From Pseudomonas asplenii (GTDB lineage: Bacteria > Pseudomonadota > Gammaproteobacteria > Pseudomonadales > Pseudomonadaceae), in assembly GCF_001293465.1 (NCBI RefSeq), contig NZ_JSYZ01000002.1:264566-328565 (forward strand): a stretch of 64,000 nt of DNA, given 5' to 3'. The notes beneath the pieces were generated by a model, which had not been told where the DNA came from, did not search any database, and saw nothing but the letters and a program-made list of their open reading frames with translations. The position numbers and the translations under genes are program-made. Shown one piece after another: positions 8,272 through 20,457 of the stretch (position 1 is the stretch's first letter; every line of letters begins with the position of its first letter).

Positions 8272-10014
8272 ATGTACCAGCTGTTTATCGAAGGCCTGCA
8301 ACGTCTCGGCCGGGCCCTGATGCTGCCCATCGCCATCCTGCCGATCGCCGGCCTGCTGCTGCGCCTGGGTGACGCCGACCTGCTGGACATCGCGATCATC
8401 CACGATGCCGGCAACGCCATCTTCACCAACCTGGCCCTGATCTTCGCCATCGGCATCGCCGTCGGCTTCGCCCGTGACAACAACGGCACCGCCGGGCTGG
8501 CGGGGGTCATCGGCTACCTGGTGCTGGTGGCCACGCTGAAGGTCATCGACGCCGAGATCAACATGGGCATGCTTGCGGGAATCATCAGCGGCCTGCTCGG
8601 CGGGGCGCTGTACAACCGCTTCAAGGACATCAAGCTACCCGAATACCTGGCCTTCTTCGGCGGCCGGCGCTTCGTACCGATCGTCACCGGCTTTTCCGCG
8701 GTCGGCCTGGGGCTGGTGTTCGGCCTGATCTGGCCGCCGATCCAGCACGGGATCAACAGCCTGGGACTGATGATGGTCGAAAGCGGCAGCATTGGCGCGT
8801 TCATCTTCGGCGTGTTCAACCGCCTGCTGATCGTCACCGGCCTGCACCACATCCTCAACAACATGATGTGGTTCGTCTTCGGCAGCTTCACCGACCCGGA
8901 CACCGGCCGAGTGGTCACCGGCGACCTGGCACGCTACTTCGCCGGCGACCCCAGGGCCGGGCAATTCATGACCGGCATGTTCCCGGTGATGGTCTTCGGC
9001 CTGCCCGCCGCCTGCCTGGCGATGTACCGCAACGCCCTGCCCGAACGGCGCAAGCTGATGGGTGGCATCCTGCTGTCGATGGCGCTGACCTCGTTCCTCA
9101 CCGGCGTGACCGAACCCATCGAGTTCGCCTTCATGTTCCTCGCGCCGCTGCTCTATGTGGTTCATGCACTGTTGACCGGGCTGTCGATGGCGATCACCAA
9201 CCTGCTCGACATCCATCTCGGCTTCACCTTTTCCGGTGGTGCCATCGACATGGCCCTGGGCTGGGGCAAGTCCACCAATGGCTGGCTGGTGTTGCCGGTT
9301 GGCCTGGCCTACGCGGCGATCTACTACGCGGTGTTCGATTTCTGCATCCGGCGTTTCGACCTCAAGACCCCGGGACGCGAGATTATCGCCAATCCGGCGA
9401 CCAACCAGACACTGGACGACAGCCAGCGGGCCGCAGCCTACATCCGCGCCCTCGGCGGCGCCGACAACCTGCTGACGGTCGGCGCCTGCACCACCCGCCT
9501 GCGCCTGGAACTGCGGGACCGGGACAAGGCCCTGGACAGCGAACTGAAGGAGCTGGGGGCCCTCGCCGTGGTCCGCCCCGGCCAGGGCGGCAGCCTGCAA
9601 GTGGTGGTCGGCCCGCTGGCCGACGGCATCGCCGACGAGATCCGCCTGGCACTGCCCAATACCGCCACGCACCTCCCGGCAGCCAGCGCCCCAGTCGCCG
9701 CCGAGGTGAACGGCATCAGTCCCGGCCAACTGCAACAGTGGCTGGACGCGCTGGGAGGCAGGGAGAATGTGCTGGCACTGGACTGTGTCGCCCAGACGCG
9801 GCTGCGGGTACAACTGGAGGATGTGGACAAGTTGTCCGAAGCCCAACTGAGTGCGCTCGGCTGCAAGGGTATCAGCCCGTTGACAGGCGGTGCCTGGCAC
9901 CTGCTGATCGGCGTACAGGCCGCGGGAGTTGGCGAGGCCCTGCGGGCAACGCTCAGAAGTCGGCCAGACGCCAGACCTCATACGCCGGCGTTTCGTAGGG
10001 ATGGCTCTGCTTGA
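8272..10014 (+). CDS. nagE: PTS GlcNAc permease EIIC-EIIB with a second EIIB-like domain
   Basis: The start is MYQLFIEGLQ, preceded by AATAAGGAGA. The 580-residue membrane protein has a PTS EIIC glucose-family domain (residues 1-365, several membrane helices, TEPIEF motif near 280) and an EIIB domain with C406 in GACTTRLRLELRD. A second EIIB-like repeat follows (about 485-560, C505 in DCVAQTRLRVQLED). It imports GlcNAc as GlcNAc-6-P using phosphate from NagF. The last codons run 62 bases into the convergent YqfO-like gene, and the tail after about residue 562 is Arg/Pro-rich and probably not part of a domain. Confidence 0.93.
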   Translation: MYQLFIEGLQRLGRALMLPIAILPIAGLLLRLGDADLLDIAIIHDAGNAIFTNLALIFAIGIAVGFARDNNGTAGLAGVIGYLVLVATLKVIDAEINMGMLAGIISGLLGGALYNRFKDIKLPEYLAFFGGRRFVPIVTGFSAVGLGLVFGLIWPPIQHGINSLGLMMVESGSIGAFIFGVFNRLLIVTGLHHILNNMMWFVFGSFTDPDTGRVVTGDLARYFAGDPRAGQFMTGMFPVMVFGLPAACLAMYRNALPERRKLMGGILLSMALTSFLTGVTEPIEFAFMFLAPLLYVVHALLTGLSMAITNLLDIHLGFTFSGGAIDMALGWGKSTNGWLVLPVGLAYAAIYYAVFDFCIRRFDLKTPGREIIANPATNQTLDDSQRAAAYIRALGGADNLLTVGACTTRLRLELRDRDKALDSELKELGALAVVRPGQGGSLQVVVGPLADGIADEIRLALPNTATHLPAASAPVAAEVNGISPGQLQQWLDALGGRENVLALDCVAQTRLRVQLEDVDKLSEAQLSALGCKGISPLTGGAWHLLIGVQAAGVGEALRATLRSRPDARPHTPAFRRDGSA

Positions 10015-10264
10015 GCGCCAGCACCACCGCCGCAATCAGTGAATCGTCGACGACCAGCTCGACCTTCCACTCGTCCACCTGCTCGACCACACCGGTCTGC
10101 CCGAGGAACGGCTGGCTGCCGTCCAGCGGGCGGAACTGGCCCTGGCCCAGCACCTGCCATGCGCAGTGGTCATAGGCGCCGATCCGTCCGCCACCGGCGG
10201 CGAATACGGCGCTCTTGACCTGCTCCACATGGCTGGGTGGAACGAAGAAGGCGAGCTTGTACAT
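9953..10264 (-). CDS. NIF3/YqfO-like small protein
   Basis: This 103-residue protein begins MYKLAFFVPPSHVEQVKSAVF and has GAGGGRIGAYDHCAW-type and HPYETPAYEV motifs typical of the YqfO insert domain of NIF3 proteins (CutA-like fold), here as a stand-alone domain. In P. aeruginosa a homologue lies in the same place between nagE and purL. The function is unknown. Its 3' end overlaps the 3' end of nagE on the other strand by 62 bases. It is probably co-transcribed downstream of nothing, since purL runs towards it with an 7-base gap. Confidence 0.8.
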   Translation of the reverse strand: MYKLAFFVPPSHVEQVKSAVFAAGGGRIGAYDHCAWQVLGQGQFRPLDGSQPFLGQTGVVEQVDEWKVELVVDDSLIAAVVLALKQSHPYETPAYEVWRLADF

Positions 10265-10271
10265 CGCCGGC

Positions 10272-13200
10272 TCAGTTCACCCAGACGCGCGCGTTACGGA
10301 ACATGCGCATCCACGGTGCATCTTCGCTCCAGTCGTCCGAACGCCAGGAGTTCTGCACGGCACGGAACACACGCTCAGGGTGCGGCATCATGATCATGAC
10401 GCGACCGTCGCGGCTGGTCAGGCCGGTGATCCCGCGCGGCGAGCCGTTCGGGTTGGCCGGATAGGTCTCGGTGACCTTGCCGTGGTTGTCGACATAACGC
10501 ATGGCCACGCAACCCGACAGATCGGCCTGCAGCAGCGCTTCCTCGCTTTCGAACTCGGCATAACCTTCGCCGTGGGCGATCGCGATCGGCATGCGCGAAC
10601 CGGCCATGCCTTGCAGGAAGATCGAGTTCGACTCCTGGATCTGCACCATCGCCACCCGCGCCTCGAACTGCTCGGAACGGTTGCGCACGAAGTGCGGCCA
10701 GAACTCGCTGCCCGGGATCAGCTCGTGCAGGTTGGACATCATCTGGCAACCGTTGCACACGCCAAGGGCGAAGCTGTCGCTGCGCTCGAAGAAGCCCTGG
10801 AAGGCATCGCGGGCACGGCTGTTGAACAGTGCCGACTTGGCCCAGCCTTCGCCGGCGCCCAGCACGTCACCGTAGGAGAAGCCGCCGCAAGCGACCAGGC
10901 CCTTGAACGCGTTCAGGTCGACGCGACCGGCGAGGATATCGCTCATGTGCACGTCGATGGCGCTGAAACCGGCACGGTCGAACGCCGCCGCCATCTCCAC
11001 CTGGCCGTTGACGCCCTGTTCGCGCAGTACCGCCACCTGCGGGCGGATGCCCTTCTTGATGTACGGCGCAGCGACGTCCTGGTTCACGTCGTAGCTGGTC
11101 TTGTAGCTCAGGCCCGGGTTGCTCTCGTCGAGCAGGACGTCGAATTCCTGGTCGGCGCAGTTGGCGTTGTCGCGCAGGCGCTGGATGCGGTAGCTGGTTT
11201 CCGCCCACTGGCGCTGCAGCAGGCGACGCTCGCCGCTGAACACGGTTTCGCCGTTGAAGCTGATGCTGATCTCGCCGTTGTTCAACGGCTGGCCGATCAC
11301 CGAGACGCACTCGCCCAGGCCGGCAGCGCTGAACTGAGCCAGCACTTCGGCGGTGGCGTCCTGGCGAACCTGGATCACCGCCCCCAGTTCCTCGTTGAAC
11401 AGGATGGCCGAGATGTCAGCGGCGGTTTCCGCCACGCCATCGAGGGTCAGGTTCAGGCCACAGTGGCCGGCGAAGGCCATTTCCACAGCGCTGACCAGCA
11501 GACCGCCGTCGGAACGGTCGTGGTAGGCCAGCAGGTGACCATCGGCGTTGAGGCCCTGGATCACCGCGAAGAAGGCCTTCAGGTCTTCGGCGTCATCGAC
11601 GTCCGGCGCCTGCTTGCCGAGCTTGCCGTGCACCTGGGCGAGAATCGAGGCGCCCATGCGGTTCTGGCCACGACCCAGGTCGATCAGGATCAGGTCGGTG
11701 GTGCCCTTGTCCATGCGCAGTTCCGGCGTCAGGGTCTTGCGGATGTCGGTCACGGGGGCGAAGCCGGTCACGATCAGCGACAGCGGCGAGGTCACGCTCT
11801 TGTCGACGCCGTCGTCCTTCCAGCGGGTGGCCATGGACATGGAGTCCTTGCCCACCGGAATGGTGATGCCCAGCTCAGGGCACAGTTCCATGCCGACCGC
11901 CTTCACGGTGTCGTACAGGCGCGCGTCTTCACCCGGATGGCCGGCAGCGGACATCCAGTTGGCCGACAGCTTGATGTCGGAGATCTTGCCGATACGCGAG
12001 GCGGCCAGGTTGGTCAGGGTCTCGCCGATCGCCATGCGGCCGGACGCCGGGGCATCCAGCAGGGCCAGCGGAGTGCGCTCGCCCATGGCCATGGCTTCAC
12101 CGGTGTAGACGTCGAAGCTGGTGGCGGTGACGGCCACGTCGGCTACCGGCACCTGCCAGGGGCCGACCATCTGGTCACGGGCGACCAGGCCGGTGATGGT
12201 GCGGTCGCCGATGGTGATAAGGAAGCTCTTGCTGGCCACGGCCGGGTGGTGCAGGACGCGCTCGATGCTGTCGGCGAGCGCCAGGCTGCTCGGATCGAAA
12301 TCGTCGCCCAGTTCCTCTTCGCGCTTGACCGAACGGTGCATGCGCGGTGGCTTGCCCAACAGCACTTCGAGCGGCATGTCCACCGGGCTGTTGCCGAAGT
12401 GGCTGTCGGTGACTGTCAGTTGCGGCTCGGCAGTGGCTTCGCCGACCACCGCGAACGGGCAACGCTCACGCTCGCAGATCGCCTTGAAACGCTCGAAGTC
12501 GGCCGCGTCGACCGCCAGTACGTAGCGCTCTTGGGACTCGTTGCTCCAGATTTCGTGCGGGGCCATGCCCGGCTCGTCGTTGGGCACGTTGCGCAGTTCG
12601 AAACGGCCACCGCGGTCGCCGTCGTTGACCAGTTCCGGGAAGGCGTTGGACAGACCGCCCGCACCCACGTCGTGGATGAAGCGGATCGGGTTGTGGTCGC
12701 CCAACTGCCAGCAGCGGTCGATCACTTCCTGGCAACGACGCTCCATTTCCGGGTTTTCGCGCTGCACCGAGGCGAAGTCCAGGTCAGCCGAGCTGGTACC
12801 GGTGGCCATCGACGAGGCCGCACCGCCGCCCAGGCCGATCAGCATCGCCGGGCCGCCGAGCACGATCAGCTTGGCGCCGACGCTGATTTCACCCTTCTGC
12901 ACGTGTTCGGCACGGATGTTGCCCATGCCGCCGGCGAGCATGATCGGCTTGTGGTAGCCGCGCACTTCTTCGCCGTGGGGGGTGTTGATGGACTGCTCGA
13001 AGGTACGGAAGTAGCCGGTCAGGGCCGGACGGCCGAACTCGTTGTTGAAAGCGGCGCCGCCCAGCGGGCCTTCGATCATGATGTCGAGGGCGTTGACGAT
13101 ACGCTCGGGCTTGCCGTACGGCACTTCCCAAGGCTGTTCGAAGCCGGGGATCTGCAGGTTGGAGACGGTGAAACCGGTGAGGCCGGCCTTCGGCTTGGCA

Positions 13201-14168
13201 CCGCGACCGGTGGCACCTTCGTCACGGATCTCGCCACCGGAACCGGTGGAGGCGCCAGGGAACGGCGCGATGGCAGTCGGGTGGTTGTGGGTCTCGACCT
13301 TCATCAGGATGTGCACCGGCTCCTGCACCGCGCCGTACTGGCGGGTTTCGGGGTCCGGGAAGAAACGGCCGGCGACGTTGCCGACGATCACCGAGGCGTT
13401 GTCCTTGTAGGCCGACAGGACACCTTCGCTGTGCATCTGGTAGGTGTTCTTGATCATGCCGAACAGGCTTTTTTCCTGGCTCTCGCCGTCGATATCCCAA
13501 CTGGCGTTGAAGATCTTGTGACGGCAGTGCTCGGAGTTGGCCTGGGCGAACATCATCAGTTCGATGTCATGCGGGTTGCGCGCAAGGCCGGTGAAGGCGT
13601 TCATCAGGTAGTCGATTTCGTCTTCGGCCAGGGCCAGGCCCAGCTCGACGTTGGCCTTCTCCAGCGCGGCGCGGCCGCCACCGAGGATATCGACCGCGGT
13701 CAGCGGCTTCGGCTCGGCATGGCTGAACAGGCCGGCGGCCTGCTCCAGGCTGCCCAGGACGATCTGGGTCATGCGGTCATGCAGGCTGGCGGCGATCAGC
13801 TCGGCCTCGGCCTCGCTGAACTGGCCGGCCACGTAGAAGGCGATACCGCGCTCCAGACGCTGGATTTTCCCCAGGCCACAGTTGCGGGCGATGTCGCTGG
13901 CCTTGCTCGACCAGGGCGAAATGGTGCCGAAACGCGGCAGCACCAGGAACAGACGACCGCTTGGCTCCTGAACCGGCACGCTCGGGCCGTATTTCAGAAG
14001 ACGGGCCAGCACTTGCTGTTCGTCGCCGGTCAGGTCGCCGGTCACTTCGGCGAAGTGGGCGAACTCGGCATACAGGCCACTGACAGCCGGAACTTTCTGG
14101 CTCAGTTGCTCGAGAAGTTTGCCGTGGCGAAAGGCGGAAAGGGCAGGAGCACCGCGCAGGATCAACAT
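10272..14168 (-). CDS. purL: Phosphoribosylformylglycinamidine synthase
   Basis: The large single-chain PurL (1298 residues) catalyses the ATP- and glutamine-dependent FGAR to FGAM step of purine synthesis. Visible are the N-terminal PurS-like region, the two AIRS-type ATP domains with the [17 protein letters not shown] loop and SGLL-type GGLL motifs, and a C-terminal class I glutamine amidotransferase with the GVCNGCQM nucleophile elbow and a C-terminal His/Glu pair (AHGEGYAEF). The start [11 protein letters not shown] was chosen by family convention; an upstream in-frame ATG at 14213 is less likely. Confidence 0.97.
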   Translation of the reverse strand: MLILRGAPALSAFRHGKLLEQLSQKVPAVSGLYAEFAHFAEVTGDLTGDEQQVLARLLKYGPSVPVQEPSGRLFLVLPRFGTISPWSSKASDIARNCGLGKIQRLERGIAFYVAGQFSEAEAELIAASLHDRMTQIVLGSLEQAAGLFSHAEPKPLTAVDILGGGRAALEKANVELGLALAEDEIDYLMNAFTGLARNPHDIELMMFAQANSEHCRHKIFNASWDIDGESQEKSLFGMIKNTYQMHSEGVLSAYKDNASVIVGNVAGRFFPDPETRQYGAVQEPVHILMKVETHNHPTAIAPFPGASTGSGGEIRDEGATGRGAKPKAGLTGFTVSNLQIPGFEQPWEVPYGKPERIVNALDIMIEGPLGGAAFNNEFGRPALTGYFRTFEQSINTPHGEEVRGYHKPIMLAGGMGNIRAEHVQKGEISVGAKLIVLGGPAMLIGLGGGAASSMATGTSSADLDFASVQRENPEMERRCQEVIDRCWQLGDHNPIRFIHDVGAGGLSNAFPELVNDGDRGGRFELRNVPNDEPGMAPHEIWSNESQERYVLAVDAADFERFKAICERERCPFAVVGEATAEPQLTVTDSHFGNSPVDMPLEVLLGKPPRMHRSVKREEELGDDFDPSSLALADSIERVLHHPAVASKSFLITIGDRTITGLVARDQMVGPWQVPVADVAVTATSFDVYTGEAMAMGERTPLALLDAPASGRMAIGETLTNLAASRIGKISDIKLSANWMSAAGHPGEDARLYDTVKAVGMELCPELGITIPVGKDSMSMATRWKDDGVDKSVTSPLSLIVTGFAPVTDIRKTLTPELRMDKGTTDLILIDLGRGQNRMGASILAQVHGKLGKQAPDVDDAEDLKAFFAVIQGLNADGHLLAYHDRSDGGLLVSAVEMAFAGHCGLNLTLDGVAETAADISAILFNEELGAVIQVRQDATAEVLAQFSAAGLGECVSVIGQPLNNGEISISFNGETVFSGERRLLQRQWAETSYRIQRLRDNANCADQEFDVLLDESNPGLSYKTSYDVNQDVAAPYIKKGIRPQVAVLREQGVNGQVEMAAAFDRAGFSAIDVHMSDILAGRVDLNAFKGLVACGGFSYGDVLGAGEGWAKSALFNSRARDAFQGFFERSDSFALGVCNGCQMMSNLHELIPGSEFWPHFVRNRSEQFEARVAMVQIQESNSIFLQGMAGSRMPIAIAHGEGYAEFESEEALLQADLSGCVAMRYVDNHGKVTETYPANPNGSPRGITGLTSRDGRVMIMMPHPERVFRAVQNSWRSDDWSEDAPWMRMFRNARVWVN

Positions 14169-14223
14169 CTTCGGGACAGCCTCGGGAAGGGGGTGTGCTT
14201 TGAGGCCGTGCATTCTAGCCTAA

Positions 14224-15915
<1,692 letters not shown>

Positions 15916-15916
15916 G

Positions 15917-16663
15917 TCAGGCCTTGGCCGCAGCCGCCAGGATCAGCGCCTTCATTTCCGCCACGGCCCCCTTGAAGCCGACGAACAGCGCATGAGCCAC
16001 CAGCGCATGGCCGATGTTCAGCTCGTTGATCCCCGCAATCGCCGCCACCGCCTCGACGTTGTGGTAGTGCAGGCCATGCCCGGCATTGACGATCAGCCCC
16101 TGGCCCACGCCAAACGCCACGCCATCGGCGATACGCTTCAGTTCCTCGGCCACCTCGGCCGGGGTTTCGGCATCGGCATAACGCCCGGTGTGCAGTTCAA
16201 TCGCCGGAGCGCCAACCTGTTTGGCTGCCGCGATCTGCCGCTCGTCGGCATCGATGAACAGCGACACCTCGCTGCCAATCCGGCTCAGGCGCTCGACCGC
16301 CGCCCGAATCCGCTCGATCTGGCCGGCCACGTCCAGGCCGCCTTCGGTGGTCAGTTCCTGGCGGGTTTCCGGCACCAGGCAGATGTGGGCCGGACGGATG
16401 CGCTCGGCGAACGCCATCATTTCCTCGGTCACACCCATCTCGAAGTTCATGCGGGTTTGCAGCACATCCTTGAGCAGCAACACGTCGCGCTCCTGGATAT
16501 GCCGGCGGTCTTCGCGCAGGTGCACGGTGATGCCATCGGCTCCGGCTTCCTCGGCGTCCAGCGCGGCCTTGACCGGATCAGGGTAGCGGGTGCCCCGGGC
16601 CTGACGCAGGGTGGCAACGTGGTCGATATTCACGCCGAGAAGGATGCGGGTGCTGGTGCTCAC
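15917..16663 (-). CDS. pdxJ: Pyridoxine 5'-phosphate synthase
   Basis: The 248-residue TIM-barrel enzyme condenses 1-amino-acetone-3-phosphate and deoxyxylulose-5-phosphate to PNP in vitamin B6 synthesis. The N-terminus ([18 protein letters not shown]) with substrate-binding residues, HLREDRRHI and ELHTGRYA are diagnostic. It is the last gene of the lepA-lepB-rnc-era-recO-pdxJ series, and its stop abuts the convergent mltF stop. Confidence 0.97.
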   Translation of the reverse strand: MSTSTRILLGVNIDHVATLRQARGTRYPDPVKAALDAEEAGADGITVHLREDRRHIQERDVLLLKDVLQTRMNFEMGVTEEMMAFAERIRPAHICLVPETRQELTTEGGLDVAGQIERIRAAVERLSRIGSEVSLFIDADERQIAAAKQVGAPAIELHTGRYADAETPAEVAEELKRIADGVAFGVGQGLIVNAGHGLHYHNVEAVAAIAGINELNIGHALVAHALFVGFKGAVAEMKALILAAAAKA

Positions 16664-16766
16664 GGAAAGGCTCCTGAAGAGTGGAAGATTCGCCCCACAG
16701 CATACACGGGACGCAGGCCCGCACGTTCAGTTCCATCGATCAAATTCACGCAGCCGCCCTGCCCGC

Positions 16767-17456
16767 TCAGGGTTTGCGGAATAACTCGCGACTGACCAGC
16801 GGCTTGCCACCCAGATGCACGGCGAGCGCCTGGCGCATCAGCCGCTTGGCCGCAGAAAGAGCGCCGACCGCGCTCCAGTCGGCCTCGGCCATCGCCAGCA
16901 GCTCACTGCCCTGGAACAGCCCGGGCTGCAACAGGTAGACCCGTTCCAGGCCGGCGTCGACCTGTAGCCGATACATGCCGTCCGCTGCCAGTGGCTCGCC
17001 ATGGAGGTCCACGTTCAGGGCAAAGCCATAACCGAGATCGTCCAGCAGCCGCCATTCGAATGAACGCAGCAGCGGCTCCAGCGGACGGCCTTCGGCCAGG
17101 GCCAGCAGGGTCAGGGCGTAATGCTCGAACAGTGCCGGGTGCGGATCCTCGGCAGGCAGCAGACGGATCAGCAACTCGTTGAGGTAGAGACCGCTGAACA
17201 GCGCGTCGCCGCTCAGCCACACGGCAACCCCGGCGCTCTCCATGCGGCCGACATTCTTCAGTTCGCTACGCCCCCGGAACTCGACCTCCAGCGGCACGAA
17301 CGGCCGCGCCAGGGTCCCGGCCTTGCCCCGCGCATTGCGCAGCACCGCGCGCAGCCGGCCCTGGGGCGTGATGAAATCCACCAGGGCGCTGTTTTCGCGG
17401 TAGGCGCGGGAGTGCAGGACATAGGCCGGTTGGCCGGGTGGAGGATTGGCGGACAT
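16767..17456 (-). CDS. recO: DNA repair protein RecO
   Basis: The 229-residue protein has the RecO N-terminal OB fold ([22 protein letters not shown]) and the helical C-terminal domain. RecO loads RecA on SSB-coated DNA in the RecF pathway. Length is normal. It lies between era and pdxJ, the usual Pseudomonas order; a REP-like pair fills the 116-base gap to era. Confidence 0.93.
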   Translation of the reverse strand: MSANPPPGQPAYVLHSRAYRENSALVDFITPQGRLRAVLRNARGKAGTLARPFVPLEVEFRGRSELKNVGRMESAGVAVWLSGDALFSGLYLNELLIRLLPAEDPHPALFEHYALTLLALAEGRPLEPLLRSFEWRLLDDLGYGFALNVDLHGEPLAADGMYRLQVDAGLERVYLLQPGLFQGSELLAMAEADWSAVGALSAAKRLMRQALAVHLGGKPLVSRELFRKP

Positions 17457-17499
17457 GAAGCCTCGCGGGGGAGCTTTTACTTGTGGGAGAGGCTAATCG

Positions 17500-17570
17500 A
17501 GATCAGTTGCCCGCGAGACAGGTCGGCGGGACCTGAAAGCTTCGCGGGCAAGCCCTGCTCCTACAGGAAG
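17500..17570. repeat. REP-like palindromic repeat pair
   Basis: On the minus strand this reads TGTAGGAGCAGGGCTTGCCCGCGAA followed about 30 bases later by a CTCGCGGGCAA half. It matches the element at 12-52 and lies between recO and era. Such elements can act as transcription attenuators or mRNA stabilisers inside operons. Confidence 0.65.
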
Positions 17571-17572
17571 AG

Positions 17573-18475
17573 TTAGAGGTCGCCGTAACCCAGCGAACGC
17601 AGGGCGCGCTCGTCATCGGACCAGCCGCCCTTCACCTTGACCCACAGGTTGAGCATGACCTTCGAATCGAACAGCAGCTCCATGTCCTTGCGTGCTTCGC
17701 TGCCGATGCGCTTGATCCGCTCACCCTTGTCACCAATGATGATCTTCTTCTGACCATCGCGTTCGACGAGGATCAGCGCATGGATGTGCAAGGTGGCGCC
17801 CTGCTGCTTGAACTCCTCGATCTCGACGGTGATCTGGTAGGGCAGTTCCGCCCCCAGCTGACGCATGATCTTCTCGCGCACCAGTTCGGCGGCGAGGAAA
17901 CGGCTGCTGCGGTCAGTGATCTGGTCTTCCGGGAAGAAGTGCTCGTTCTCCGGCAGATGCTGGGCGATCAGGCCTTCCAGGGTATCGAGATTGTGCCCCT
18001 GCTGCGCGGAGATCGGCACGATCTGCGCCTTCGGCAACTGCTCCTGCAACCAGCTCAGGTGCGGCATCAGCTCGGCCTTGTCCTCGATCCGGTCGGTCTT
18101 GTTCAGGGCAACGATCACCGGGCCCTCGACGTACTGGATACGCTCCAGGACCAGTTGGTCCTCATCGGTCCAGCGGGTACGATCGACGACGAAGATCACC
18201 ACGTCGACGTCTTTCAAGGCCGCCGAGGCGGTCTTGTTCATGTAGCGATTGAGCGCCTTCTCGTTGCTCTTGTGCATGCCCGGGGTGTCGACGTAGATCG
18301 CCTGGATCTCGCCTTCGGTTTTGATCCCGAGCATGTTGTGGCGGGTGGTCTGCGGTTTGCGCGAGGTGATCGCCAGCTTCTGTCCGAGAATGTGGTTCAG
18401 CAGCGTGGACTTGCCCACGTTCGGCCGGCCAACGATGGCGACATAGCCGCAGCGTGTTGCAGTTGAATCAGTCAT
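17573..18475 (-). CDS. era: GTPase Era
   Basis: The 300-residue GTPase works in 16S rRNA maturation and 30S assembly. The P-loop GRPNVGKST (about 16-24), DTPG, NKTD and a C-terminal KH domain (about 205-290, with [13 protein letters not shown]) are visible. The ATG at 18475 has GGAG 7 bases upstream and gives the MTDS start usual in the genus; a second ATG lies two codons upstream. It overlaps the rnc stop by 8 bases. Confidence 0.97.
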   Translation of the reverse strand: MTDSTATRCGYVAIVGRPNVGKSTLLNHILGQKLAITSRKPQTTRHNMLGIKTEGEIQAIYVDTPGMHKSNEKALNRYMNKTASAALKDVDVVIFVVDRTRWTDEDQLVLERIQYVEGPVIVALNKTDRIEDKAELMPHLSWLQEQLPKAQIVPISAQQGHNLDTLEGLIAQHLPENEHFFPEDQITDRSSRFLAAELVREKIMRQLGAELPYQITVEIEEFKQQGATLHIHALILVERDGQKKIIIGDKGERIKRIGSEARKDMELLFDSKVMLNLWVKVKGGWSDDERALRSLGYGDL

Positions 18476-19157
18476 TGCCATTCTCCACGCCCAGGGCGAT
18501 CAGTGCTGAAGCGGCCGCCACCTGTTCGGCAATACGACGGCTGACGCCCTGCCCACGGCTCTTCTCGTTCAAAAGGGTGACTTCGCACTCGACGAAGAAG
18601 GTCCGGCAATGCGGCTCACCCTGGATATCCACCACTTCGTAACGCGGCAGCTCGCAGGCCCGCGATTGCAGGAACTCCTGCAGGCGGGTCTTGGGGTCCT
18701 TGTTGGTATCGACCAGCGTCAGGCTGTCGAACTCCGAGGCCAACCAGGCCAGCACGCGCTCACGGGCCACTTCGATGCCGGCATCCAGGTAGATCGCACC
18801 GATCAATGCTTCCAGGGCGTCTGCCAGGATCGACTCGCGGCGGAAACCGCCGCTCTTGAGCTCGCCGGAACCCAGGCGCAGGTAGTCGCCCAGTTCGAAA
18901 CCACGGGCCAGTACGGCCAGTGTTTCACCTTTTACCAGGCGTGCGCGCAAACGCGACAACTGGCCTTCGCGGGCCTGGGGAAAACGCTCGAACAGCGCCT
19001 CGCCAGCCACGAAGTTGAGTATCGCATCGCCCAGGAACTCCAGGCGCTCGTTGTTGCGCCCGGCAAAGCTGCGGTGTGTCAGGGCCAGGAGCATCAGCTC
19101 CTGGTCCTTGAAGGTATGGCCGAGCTTGCGCTCGAGACGGCTCAGGGACAGGCTCAC
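18468..19157 (-). CDS. rnc: Ribonuclease III
   Basis: The 229-residue enzyme has the RNase III signature [12 protein letters not shown] (residues 36-47, catalytic E40 and D44) and a C-terminal dsRNA-binding domain (about 155-225). It processes pre-rRNA and structured mRNAs. It overlaps the DUF4845 gene upstream (ATGA) and era downstream. Confidence 0.97.
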   Translation of the reverse strand: MSLSLSRLERKLGHTFKDQELMLLALTHRSFAGRNNERLEFLGDAILNFVAGEALFERFPQAREGQLSRLRARLVKGETLAVLARGFELGDYLRLGSGELKSGGFRRESILADALEALIGAIYLDAGIEVARERVLAWLASEFDSLTLVDTNKDPKTRLQEFLQSRACELPRYEVVDIQGEPHCRTFFVECEVTLLNEKSRGQGVSRRIAEQVAAASALIALGVENGND

Positions 19158-19531
19158 GGTTTACCCACGCTGAATTCGTGGTCGAATTTCACCACCAGAT
19201 CGATATTCTGGATCAGCGCGACGCGCTGCTCGTATTTCAGATGGGCAAGAAATCGGCTGCCCTCCACCGTTACGTTTAACGCCTTGTTCAAATCCACATC
19301 CTGAATACTGTTGACCTGCATGCCACGGGCAACATGGGTGTAAAAGTCGTTGACGGTGGTCACGTCCGCCGCCTTGTCGGTTTCCACCGACATGATGATT
19401 TTCTTCATCGACAGATAGTCGAGGTAAAACGGAACCACCTTGAATGCCGTGCTGCTGACGAAGGCCACCAGCGCGAGGGCCAGCAACCAGCCCACAAACG
19501 ACAGGCCCTTCTGGGGAGCGGCGGACCGCAT
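19154..19531 (-). CDS. DUF4845 single-pass membrane protein
   Basis: The 125-residue protein has one N-terminal transmembrane helix (about residues 10-28, [16 protein letters not shown]) with a pilin-like GLS entry, then a small soluble domain ending [12 protein letters not shown]. It is the DUF4845 protein found between lepB and rnc in Pseudomonas; its function is unknown. The start at 19531 has GAGAG at proper spacing; ATGs at 19543 and 19567 are alternatives. It overlaps rnc by 4 bases. Confidence 0.8.
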   Translation of the reverse strand: MRSAAPQKGLSFVGWLLALALVAFVSSTAFKVVPFYLDYLSMKKIIMSVETDKAADVTTVNDFYTHVARGMQVNSIQDVDLNKALNVTVEGSRFLAHLKYEQRVALIQNIDLVVKFDHEFSVGKP

Positions 19532-19597
19532 AGTCACTCTCATCGTCTTCAAGTACCTGAAAAGCATTCGGCGCTGTATTCAACAGCGCCGTTTGGG

Positions 19598-20452
19598 CTA
19601 CTTGATCAAGCCGACCCGCGAAAAGGTCGGCATGCGGCTGAACTTGGGATCAGGCCAGCTCATCCAGACCGCGAAGGCCTTGCCGACGATATTCTCGTCG
19701 GGAACCATGCCCAGCAGTTCCTTGGGAATGTTGGGGTCATCCCAGTAGCGGCTGTCGTTGGAGTTGTCGCGGTTGTCGCCCATCATGAAGTAATGGCCGG
19801 CCGGTACCTTCCACTCGTGATCCGGCGGCGCGCGATAACGGCCCATTTCCTTGCGGATCAGGTGCTCGACGGCGCCCAGCTTCTCTTTATAGAGTTCGGC
19901 ACTGCCCAGCATGCCCGGCTCGTTGCCCACCAGTTGCTCGGCCACCGACTCACCGTTGACGAACAGCCTCTTGTCGCTGGTGTAGCGCACCGTGTCACCC
20001 GGCAGCCCGACTACACGCTTGATGTAGTTGACGTTCGGATCGCTCGGATAGCGGAACACCATGACATCCCCGCGCTGCGGATCACCGACCGGGATCACCT
20101 TCTTGTCGATCACCGGCAGGCGAATCCCGTAGGAGAACTTGTTCACCAGGATGAAATCACCCACGTCCAGGGTCGGTTTCATCGAGCCGGATGGAATCTG
20201 GAACGGCTCGACCAGAAACGAGCGCAGCACCAGCACGATGAACAGCACCGGGAAGAAGGACTTGCCGTACTCGACCAGCAAGGGCTCCTTGTTCAGCTTC
20301 TCGACCACGGCCACGTCAGGCTGCGCGACACTGCCCTGGTAGCTGGCGATCGCCGCCCGCCGCCGTGGAGCCAGAAAGACCAGATCGAGCAACGCCAACA
20401 GACCGCAGACAGCGACGGCAATGACCAGCAACAGCGGGAAATTTAGTGACAT
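19598..20452 (-). CDS. lepB: Signal peptidase I
   Basis: The 284-residue inner-membrane protease has two N-terminal hydrophobic segments (about 5-25 and 65-80). The catalytic Ser90 lies in PSGSMKPTL and Lys145 in NYIKRVVG; box D/E GDNRDNSNDSRYW is also present. It removes signal peptides from Sec and Tat substrates. It lies 5 bases after lepA in the usual lepA-lepB pair. Confidence 0.97.
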   Translation of the reverse strand: MSLNFPLLLVIAVAVCGLLALLDLVFLAPRRRAAIASYQGSVAQPDVAVVEKLNKEPLLVEYGKSFFPVLFIVLVLRSFLVEPFQIPSGSMKPTLDVGDFILVNKFSYGIRLPVIDKKVIPVGDPQRGDVMVFRYPSDPNVNYIKRVVGLPGDTVRYTSDKRLFVNGESVAEQLVGNEPGMLGSAELYKEKLGAVEHLIRKEMGRYRAPPDHEWKVPAGHYFMMGDNRDNSNDSRYWDDPNIPKELLGMVPDENIVGKAFAVWMSWPDPKFSRMPTFSRVGLIK

Positions 20453-20457
20453 AGGAC

